A stretch of DNA of 64,000 nt from the NCBI RefSeq assembly GCF_022539665.2, contig NC_081331.1, positions 11,006,638 to 11,070,637 on the forward strand, given 5' to 3'. This DNA comes from Daphnia carinata (taxonomy: Eukaryota; Arthropoda; Branchiopoda; Diplostraca; Daphniidae). Shown in pieces: positions 23,618-64,000 of the stretch. The position numbers and the translations under genes are program-made. Each line of letters begins with the position of its first letter. Positions within the stretch are counted from its first letter, which is position 1. The notes beneath the pieces were generated by a model. That model was not told the DNA's origin, did not search any database, and saw only the letters and a program-made list of their open reading frames with translations.

Positions 23618-23907
23618 GCTTCTCAATGTAAAGGTTCTGCAACAACGTCCACGTGTCTTACCCGATAAAGTTATCAGTGCCGTGACCGGTGGAATAAGAT
23701 TTGACGAAAAAAGACGTAAAATTTTCAAGTAATAAATATCTGGCAATTGAAAATAAAAACGCAACGCTGCAGCGTTGCCTTTATTCCAAATTAGTATTTT
23801 GTTGTTGTGTCTGCTTAGGTGTTTAACTGGTGTCAGTTGTTGTTTTCCTATTTGTATATCGGTGTGTTTGCATGATACAAAATTGATGGTGTAGCCTATT
23901 TTAAAAA
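23618..23907. promoter_or_regulatory. Bidirectional promoter between ESD and TAF7
   Basis: The two start codons face away from each other across 290 bp. No TATA box was seen at an obvious distance. Both 5' UTRs must fit here unless non-coding exons lie inside the neighbouring genes. Confidence 0.6.
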
Positions 23908-25501
23908 ATGAATAGGCCAACGGTATTACCCCCTAGCAGTACTAATGATAATGGAGGCGATGAGTTGGAAAATCAGTTCATACTTAGATTGCCAGCAAAT
24001 CTACCAGTAAGCAGTTGGACACCTTTGTAAAAGTACTTGTCAGCTAAACTTCTCTGTGTTCCCTGCATTTTAGGAATGTGCAGAAAGTCTAAAGCAAACC
24101 CTGAGGACAGGTGTGATGAATCTGAAAGACCGTCTGAGTATTAGGTTGGACAACGACATGAGAAAAGGATTGGTTCAGTTTGATTCATGGGTCATGTCTG
24201 CCAAGGTGTTATTCCAGAAAAGATTTTGCACCAAATGTTTATGACCAAAGGTATATGTGTGCATTCTGCTTTTTATTTCTAGGTTTTGGATCTACCTTGT
24301 GTAATGGAATCTCAAAAAACTATAGATAACAAAACATTTTATAAAGCAGCTGATGTTAGCCAGGTGAGTTGTTATTTATTAAAATGTTTTGGGAATTGAA
24401 AACTCTATCATGTTACTTTATATATATTTTTTTCAATTATTTAGATATTGATTTGCAAAGAAGGTGAACAACAGTCAAGTAGTGAAGAAGAAACACCTGT
24501 TAAACCAAAGAAAAAAGACCCCCACAAGGTTGATAAAAAATTCCTATGGCCTCATGGTATAGCTCCACCAATGAAGAATGCAAGGAAAAGAAGATTTAGG
24601 AAAACACTGAAAAAGAAATACGTCGAAGCTCCAGAAATTGAGAAAGAAGTTAGGCGTTTATTGCGTGTTGACAATGAAGCGGTTAGTGTACGGTGGGAGC
24701 TAATCACGGAAGAAGATGAAGCTAAAGTAAAGGCAGCTAACGAAGCTGGCTTAGGAGAGGGAGCGGCGATGACGGTCCCTCTTGCAACGGGAACATTCGT
24801 CAGTACTCAAAGTCGCGGATTAGGTATGATCTGTTATTAACACCTTACCTTTCAATAGTAAACTTATGCTTTTTTTATTTATAGCTGAGCATGATATTTT
24901 CGGTGAAGCGTTGAGTGACTCCGATGAAGAACATGGAAGTAAAATAAATATCATGGAGTCAGACTATGAGAATAGCGATGAATCCCGGGGTTCGGGGTCG
25001 GAGTTCTATGCTGGAAGCAATAGGGTATTGACCAAGCAAAATACAATTATTCACATTAATGTTGTACACTTTCCTTTTTTGCAGGGGTCTAATTCTATGA
25101 TAACCCAGTTTAGTGGAGACATGTTTCGTGATGATAGTAGTTCGTCTAATCTTTCTCCTCAAAAGAAAGTGGTCGATACCCAAAAAGGTAAGTCGATAAT
25201 TTTTTTTCTTTTCTGCCATTCAATCTTCATTTCTCGTTATCGTTAGACGATTTGCAAAAAATGGCTGACAAGCTAAGAGAAGAGATCCGTGAAATAAAAA
25301 ATTTGAGACAAGCTCAAGAAAATGAGCTTGCTACTATTGAGAACGCCGCTTTAAAACAAAGATTCCAAATGGCACTTTCAAAACTCGTAGCACAAGAACA
25401 AGAAAAAAAAGAAGAGGTGATCGTATTGCTGTTTATTATTCAACCAGCGATTTTGACCAGTATATTCTTTCTAGTATGACCAAGTCATGTCTATGCTATG
25501 A
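23908..25501 (+). CDS. TAF7: Transcription initiation factor TFIID subunit 7
   Basis: Exons 23908-24006, 24074-24205, 24283-24363, 24445-24823, 24885-25024, 25085-25187, 25247-25416 and 25475-25501 make 376 aa. The N-terminal TAFII55 domain is clear: [21 protein letters not shown], the LDLPCVMES loop, [12 protein letters not shown] and the [20 protein letters not shown] segment. An acidic Ser-rich middle and a C-terminal coiled coil ([19 protein letters not shown]) follow. TAF7 is a nuclear TFIID subunit that binds TAF1 and restrains its acetyltransferase activity. The last exon adds only nine codons including the stop. Reading through its donor would instead end the protein at 25479, so the C-terminus should be confirmed. 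The stop overlaps the convergent PSTK coding end. Confidence 0.93.
25432..25437 (-). terminator. Candidate poly(A) signal for PSTK
   Basis: TTTATT on plus (AATAAA on minus) lies 59 nt after the PSTK stop, inside the last intron of TAF7. If used, the PSTK transcript overlaps the final TAF7 exon in antisense. Confidence 0.4.
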
Positions 25502-26380
25502 TGAACACCTTTGGAGGAAAATCGTGGTAACCCAGGCTTCAAGTTTGGGCATGTCGATGGATTCATCTATTTTCAAGATGTCTGCCGGTGGTACTATGAT
25601 TCCTCTTTTAACATCTTCCATGACGGACTGTCGAATGTCGTTAAGCTGTGCCGCCAATACACGAGCACTATTTTTTTCTTTGTATTCGCGGATGTACTGA
25701 TTTATTTGTTTTCTTAGAGTTTTGTCGATATTATGAACGACATTATGATTGTTGCATAATTTGCTTTGCTCGGCCACAAGTTTCTTCTCTTCGAGCCTCT
25801 TGATGGTTGAGACAGGATTACTGATAGCTTCCTGTATGCGGACCCAAATCTTGATCATCATTTCTGGTTTATTTATATCAGCAGTGTCGATTGTCAGCGA
25901 GTTTTCCCACGATTCGCACGGCAATTCAAGTTTGGTATCCATCTGAACAATAACACAGTCGGGAACACGATTGCTTTGTGGGCGATTGCTGTTTTGAAAT
26001 AAGGCGTTAACGACTTCGCACTTGACGTAGATTTGAAGATAGCCCGTGTGGAACTTGGCAGCTAGCTGATGATATTCGTACCGCATGCTTCGATAATAGT
26101 TGTTATCGTCTACAATCATCACGCACTTTTGGGACGAATTAGATGTTGCCAAAATAGATTTCACGGTCTCTCTCATTTCACGTCGATATTGTTTTGTCAT
26201 TTCACTAGTTGATGATAGAGCAATTTTGGTTTGCTCTTCTAAACTCACAATGTTATCATAAGTTGTACACTTCACAACACAATCATTTTCTGACAAAAAA
26301 CTACATAATTTGTTTGCTAACCAGCTTTTTCCACTAGCAGGCAAGCCTAATAGGACCACAACACAAAAATTTTGGTTCAT
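25496..26380 (-). CDS. PSTK: L-seryl-tRNA(Sec) kinase
   Basis: A single exon of 294 codons. PSTK phosphorylates Ser-tRNA(Sec), making the O-phosphoseryl-tRNA that SepSecS converts to Sec-tRNA; its presence implies that the host makes selenoproteins. The P-loop GLPASGKS (12-19) is followed by a long alpha-helical kinase body with the family signature VQMDTKLELP...WE. The C-terminal half carries the conserved basic helices of the eukaryotic enzyme. The start is fixed by the P-loop position and by a TIMM10B stop only 31 nt upstream on the same strand. No room for a conventional promoter exists between the two genes. The last two codons overlap the end of TAF7 on the other strand. Confidence 0.88.
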   Translation of the reverse strand: MNQNFCVVVLLGLPASGKSWLANKLCSFLSENDCVVKCTTYDNIVSLEEQTKIALSSTSEMTKQYRREMRETVKSILATSNSSQKCVMIVDDNNYYRSMRYEYHQLAAKFHTGYLQIYVKCEVVNALFQNSNRPQSNRVPDCVIVQMDTKLELPCESWENSLTIDTADINKPEMMIKIWVRIQEAISNPVSTIKRLEEKKLVAEQSKLCNNHNVVHNIDKTLRKQINQYIREYKEKNSARVLAAQLNDIRQSVMEDVKRGIIVPPADILKIDESIDMPKLEAWVTTIFLQRCSS

Positions 26381-26411
26381 TTTTGTTTGTCACTTTTTAC
26401 CTAATGCAATT

Positions 26412-26890
26412 TTAAAGTTGAGGCTGTGATGAGGTGTCTTGGGTTACATCGTTTGAATCGGTTCTACTAATGTTATCAGGTTGTGTATGATTGCTAGTGT
26501 CTACCGATTCTGGAACACTTTCAGAAGTTGGAGGATTTAGTTTTTCCATCTCTTCCATTCGCTTTTGCATAATGAGAGGCTGAACTTCCATGTACACAGA
26601 CATGACTTTATGATTAACCCGAATGTTTTTATTTGAACATAGTTCAACACAACGATCCTGAAATTTACAGAACATGATCAATGAGAATATTTGTAATAAC
26701 GCAAATCCTTACCTCATCCTCCGTCAATTCTCTTGTCTGAAATGTGTTAACGCATCTGGTAAAACAGGTCTCTGACATTGTGTTGAATACTAGGAGAAAG
26801 TCTTTAAACTACGAGAGAAAAATGGTTATCCTTCACGCATTTTTGTTTGTGTGAACCCGGTTACAAACTTACATTTTTAAGCGCATCCAT
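26412..26890 (-). CDS. TIMM10B: Mitochondrial import inner membrane translocase subunit Tim10B
   Basis: Exons 26873-26890 (six codons), 26713-26808 and 26412-26657 make 119 aa. The small-Tim fold is shown by twin CX3C motifs, Cys21/Cys25 (CFTRC) and Cys41/Cys45 (CVELC), which form two disulfides in the intermembrane space. DFLLVFNTMSETCF and the helix after the second motif match Tim10B (Tim9b), the form that sits on TIM22 and aids insertion of carrier proteins. The C-terminal 35 residues are polar, Ser/Thr/Asp-rich and without a family match. The 31 nt between its stop and the next start hold no AATAAA, so TIMM10B and PSTK may share an mRNA. Confidence 0.9.
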
Positions 26891-27239
26891 TATTTTCTCC
26901 CCACACCTTTTCGTTTTGTTTCTAAAATCTTGGACCTACGAATGAAGACGGGCTGGACACGTGAAGAGAAAGAAGCCTCTTCTTAGTTTACTGTAAAACT
27001 AATATATATATTTTTTATTACTTTTTTTTACGCTTGAAAATAATCAAGTCTAAGATGAGTGGCTTAAGTCATCATAGTTTTGATTAAAGTCTTGTTTCGT
27101 TTGGTAAGTATAAACTAAATAAACACTAAATAGGTATTTGCATTACAATTACGCAAAATGTCAATGAAAAATCATAATTCATGAATTCATTGGGTCAGTA
27201 TACAACTTGATTTATTTTATCGAAGGAGTGGTACAATAT
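26891..27239. promoter_or_regulatory. Upstream region of TIMM10B / 3' UTR of thymidylate synthase
   Basis: This 349-bp A/T-rich gap lies between the stop of thymidylate synthase and the TIMM10B start, both on the minus strand. It must contain the only obvious promoter for TIMM10B, and possibly for PSTK too. A minus-strand AATAAA at 27211-27216 is the poly(A) signal candidate for thymidylate synthase, 23 nt after its stop. Confidence 0.5.
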
Positions 27240-28423
<1,184 letters not shown>

Positions 28424-29295
28424 CGCTTAAACTGTTGTAAATGGAGATAAATCAAACACCGCCTACTTTAAACAACCGCCTTTTCTAGTATGCAACTTGC
28501 AGCCGACGGAAGAAAACACGTATTTTCTTGCAGGGTTGCCAGAACTATATTTTTCTCCCGCCAACATCCCAAAATTTGCAATTTCAAATTCCAATCTCAT
28601 TGAAGTAAAAGAGCTAGTGTATTGCAAACCCCCACACAAACACTTTTGGCAGAACACTAACATAGGAGGAGGAGAAAATATATATAGGGAAAAGAAGGGA
28701 AATTTCAGTAGCCAGTACAGTACACAGCACGAATAAAACGAGGACTGCATTCGCGTTTGCTTCACTTTTCTTCCTGTATATAAGACAAAGAAGGGATGGG
28801 AATATTGTATTGGCCGGAGCGCACTGTGACTAGACATCTAAATCAAATTAAAAAAACAACCACTAAACCTTGTGAAATCACCCCAGGGAACTTATCTTGC
28901 ATCCGCGGAAAACAAACAAACCGGCGGGCAGAGAGCTAGTTCTATATATGTACGGCTAAAGTGAAAGCGAAAGTCAGCAGAACCTACAACCTTCACGTGT
29001 TGGGAGGGAATCGATTGATGGCTCGTCGGAATGTACGAGGGAGTGAAAAAGAGACAAAGAAAGTAGAGATGGGGGGGGGGGGGGTTTGGGGCATAGGAGG
29101 GCAGACCGTTGGCCGGAAATCTTCTGAGACAAAACTTGTCGTCAAATTCGGACCGAAATAAACAGAATTTCAGGCGCATCGACTTGGCATCCAAGAAAAC
29201 CACGCGCGCAAGTGTTAGAGCGAGGCACGTTTATGAGCTCAACAACGGAATTCGCAATAGCAAATGGCATGGCAATAGCATCTTCAGTCCTCTCT
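28424..29295. other. Thymidylate synthase promoter region and neurobeachin 3' UTR
   Basis: No coding exon was recognised. A run of 14 G lies at 29071-29084. The interval must hold the thymidylate synthase promoter and the neurobeachin 3' end, since neurobeachin stops at 29296 and reads leftwards. I did not find a clear minus-strand AATAAA. Confidence 0.5.
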
Positions 29296-60668
<31,373 letters not shown>

Positions 60669-63560
60669 TTTCGAAATGGGTTATTTTACTACTTCTTAAT
60701 CAGTTTTAGGAGAGAACTCTCCCGACGATCCTGTAATAAAAACATAAGCTCCCGCCTCTAACAATCACAAAAATGAACCGATTCAGAACTTTAAAAAAAC
60801 GAAAGTAGTAGAGCAAATTGTACACACACACACACATACACACCGACACGGCGAATGACATTAGCAGTAGAAGTCACGACAGAGAAATCAAGACAAGTTC
60901 GGTTATGTAGCGTTCCGTCATCTGCAAGGAGCACCTGGTGGTTATTGATGGAAGCTCGCAAAATTGGGAATGAACTGAGCAACTTTAACAGAAATTACAT
61001 ATTTACACCTTTTGATTTAATGAATTTATGTATCGCATAACGTGAACTATTGCTTATATTACCAGTTTTTTGTTTTTCCATCGATCGAAATGTCTCTTTA
61101 TTGCGAAGTACTGTAGTTGACCCCTAGAGCACTACACCGCCTTCTCAGGTATCGTATACGCGCTTCTCTATTTTATTCCACTCCAACTCACAGCTGATTA
61201 GCATACAGCGATGCCACGTCGGTTGTGATGACATGTTAAATGTCAATATGAACTGGACAACTGGTAAAATTCATGAAACAAACGTCAGTTATAGATATTA
61301 CAATACCTAGTTTCATCTTTTCATACTTTAAAATATGAAATTTAAGAGGGTGGGTCACCGGACTATTGCGTGAGTGTTGCAAACTAATCGATTGGTTCAG
61401 CTGACAGGCGACGGTTCTCGGTCATTAACTTTTGAAATGTTAATCTTTTCATAGCTCACGGCGATCTCTCAATAGTACTTGTTTGGGGTGAAAATTTAGT
61501 AAACCGAGATTAAGTGCAAGTATCACCCATGACGATTCTGAAACCGGTTCAGACAAGGCGGGAGTGAAATCGAGCTAGCGTTACCAGCGAGGCGATAACA
61601 CACGTTCGGCTGATCTGCAGGGCTTAAAACGCCATTCAAAAACTTTTTATAAAGTCTTCATGAGAGCATACAAAGCCATACTAATTTTCCAAAGAGAAGG
61701 TAGGGAATTCACAGTCGAGAAGATTTTATTTGATTCCAAGCGTGACAAATCTCCAAATTTTTTTTTATTGTCATTATTTTGCTTACCATTTATTAACATG
61801 CGAGGATTGTGGTTGTGGGAGAAGAGTCAGCTAAGTAAAACGGTCACACGTTTAACCACAAATACCAACAGCACGTTGTCGGCATTGTAATTACAGGTTT
61901 ATTAAACAATAATTGAGTTTGTTCGTTTCCTTTTGTCCCATTTACAAACCGGATTTTCTCAGACTTTGTGTGCGCGTGTTTGCCCTGCAAAACGATAATC
62001 GATCGGCTTCAGTAAGTGGCCGTTAGATGGCAGCCGAAGACAAGCTCTTGGACAGTCATTCGATCGTATTACCTAATGAATAATTCACGTAGTTTTAGTT
62101 GCCTGCACGAACTAGACGAGTGATCCATCATGCGCACTCATTTTTGCCAGCCCTTGCTCTAAAGGAATCACCCATGACAGATCGCCCAGATCAATAAATT
62201 CTATCGCTTTTAAGGTCACAGCCGGCGGCCATGTCTTTCTTGTAGCTCGACATTGACTTTGACAAGATACCGACCTATTGGATATTTCATTGCCTCAGCT
62301 ATTTCTGAAGAAGGCGCGAGGCAAACAACCACTTGTTCGATAATGAGCCCGTGTGAATGCCTAGTGACGTACACAGCCGGATCAAATGATTATCTCGGCG
62401 CACGAATTACGCAAGGGCCTGTTCAATTGTGCATTCTCTCATTTCTGGAATGCGAGCCTGTTTGCTTCTTTGTTTTATTTTTCTTTTAATTCCTTCAATT
62501 TTTTTTTGTCCCCCTTTAAGTTAAACACGATAAAGTATTTAGCCTTCAGAGGAATTCTCGTTTGATACCCCGAGCTTAGCAGCATCTGTGTTTACTTCAA
62601 TGCACTGTCTATCTTTCTTTTTTTTATACATTGACAATACGGGAGCGCAACGCACGATAACCTAAATAAAAAAAAAAACAGAAAAGTACTCGGGAAAAAT
62701 CCTAGATGGCGTTATGTGTAGCAACTAACAAAATGTACTAGGAGAAAAATGATTGAGTGTCTGTGCAGATATTGAACGGTAAAAAAATCTGGCGTTCCTT
62801 TTTTTGTAGAGTTCTTTCATTTTTCACCTGCAGACAGGTAAACTAACAGTTGTGGTGATTGCTCGTTCCTCCTTCCTTAAAAGACGTGTGTTTTTTTTCA
62901 AGACGGCATGCCGTCACAGTAAAACTTTTACGTTAAACGACACGATGATATCAATCAACACCATCGTCATAGAAAAAAATAAAAGGAAAATATAAAGGGA
63001 AAAAAAGGGAACGTAGGCAGCGCCGTAACGATCGTGTTGAACAACATCTCCAGGTTTCGACTACGTCACAAAGTACCCGCCCCTCTCCCACCTCCTGGCC
63101 TTTGCACGAAAAATGAACGCGCCACGACCGCCGTGCTGATTGGGTCCTGCGCGTTTAAGTGCCATGACATAGCGTCTGCGCGTCCCTGGTCTCGCTTCGT
63201 GATTTTCCCTTCCTTCTTTTTCTTTTCTCTTTTTCTATTTTTTTCTTTTCATTTTTCTTTTTTTTTTTTTTTTTTTCCTTATTTTGTCTCTTTTGCTGAC
63301 GGTAAGAACTGCGAGCCGAGGCTGACAGTCTCCCAATGTTGCACCGTCTCTCTCTACGGTCGCCCTCAGCTGGTCGTCCTTTTCAAACAGAGAACTTCGA
63401 CCGGATCCCACCAGTGTGGCTTTGAGCGTGGCCAAGTGCCCAAGTCAAGGAGAGAGTCTCCACCAGTTTATTGTTTTTCTTTTTTTTCTCGGCAGTAAGC
63501 AGCAGGGTTTCATTTTTTTTCCCCATTTTACGACCTGTTTCCTTTTTTTTTTTTTTTAAC
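60669..63560. other. Neurobeachin upstream region; no recognised gene
   Basis: A minus-strand acceptor (TTATTACAG at 60731) starts the coding-exon leader. An upstream non-coding exon may run from an initiator-like TCAGTT on minus (60973-60978) to a donor near 60847 (GTCG|GTGTGT). Further right the DNA is unique-looking, with short frames lacking family or splice support. GC content rises around 63030-63450, consistent with a promoter for the gene at the right edge. Confidence 0.4.
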
Positions 63561-63578
63561 GCGGCCAACTAAGCCTTC

Positions 63579-63857
63579 CATCAGTTTCTCGGTAACTTTC
63601 GACTAAATCAGTCGCTTTGGATCATCATTTTTCTGTTGTCCGTCACGCCACAGTTTTATTTTTGGGATCTCAGTGTGACGGGTGTGTGTGTGTTTTTTTG
63701 CGTCCCACAACAAGTTGCTAGTGTTGCCTCACCCCCACGTGATTAACAATGGAATATTTGGTGCCAATGAGACAGTGATCATTTGACTTAAACTATAAAC
63801 GCAACGAGATAGCATTAGTGCATCACCTTGAGTTTTTTTCTCGACTCACAACTAAAG
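63579..63857 (+). other. Putative non-coding first exon of a gene leaving the window
   Basis: A strong donor, CTAAAG|GTAAGT, is at 63857/63858. Initiator-like TCAGT sequences occur at about 63579 and 63609, so the exact start is uncertain. A short upstream ORF of nine codons (63749-63778, beginning MEYLV) lies in the exon. The encoded protein is not visible. Confidence 0.35.
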
Positions 63858-64000
63858 GTAAGTGAATTTTGGCTCGAGGACAGAAAGAAAAACAAGTTTA
63901 ATACGTGCAGTTGGCAATGGAAAAGTTGTACGAATTTATTTATTACGCAGCCGAAAACAAGTGTGTCCAATTCTATCAGACGGCTGCACGCACAGTGAGT

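Overview
The window looks like genomic DNA of an arthropod, most likely a cladoceran crustacean of the Daphnia type. Genes have many short introns with GT-AG borders, intergenic DNA is A/T-rich with long homopolymer runs, and core promoters carry the arthropod TCAGT initiator. All protein families are animal ones. The species call is inference; no bacterial, viral or CRISPR signal was seen. Coding exons were built by hand from splice sites, reading-phase continuity and known protein families.

Layout. (1) 1-10.4 kb: two tandem minus-strand adhesion GPCR genes with the same exon plan (signal peptide, Cys-rich module, C-type-lectin-like domain, hormone-receptor domain, GAIN/GPS, 7TM). The first runs off the left edge and a possible 63-residue gene lies between them. 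(2) 10.4-15.6 kb: no gene recognised. (3) 15.6-22.2 kb: two tandem plus-strand Ras-like GTPase genes with identical internal exon lengths (57/77/384 nt) and a degenerate G3 motif. (4) 22.5-28.4 kb: a compact housekeeping block: S-formylglutathione hydrolase (-), TAF7 (+), L-seryl-tRNA(Sec) kinase PSTK (-), TIMM10B (-), thymidylate synthase (-). Head-to-head, tail-to-tail and near-abutting arrangements all occur here. (5) 29.3-60.7 kb: one giant minus-strand gene, neurobeachin (40 coding exons, about 2927 aa). A 16.2-kb intron in its PH-BEACH region contains mab-21 on the opposite strand. (6) 60.7-64.0 kb: neurobeachin upstream DNA, then what looks like a non-coding first exon of a plus-strand gene that leaves the window.

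The best candidates for follow-up are the neurobeachin/mab-21 nesting, the Ras-like pair lacking the canonical DxxGQ motif, the 31-nt TIMM10B-PSTK spacing with a PSTK/TAF7 coding overlap, and the unassigned Cys-rich ectodomain of the GPCR pair. I saw no wholly new multi-gene system.
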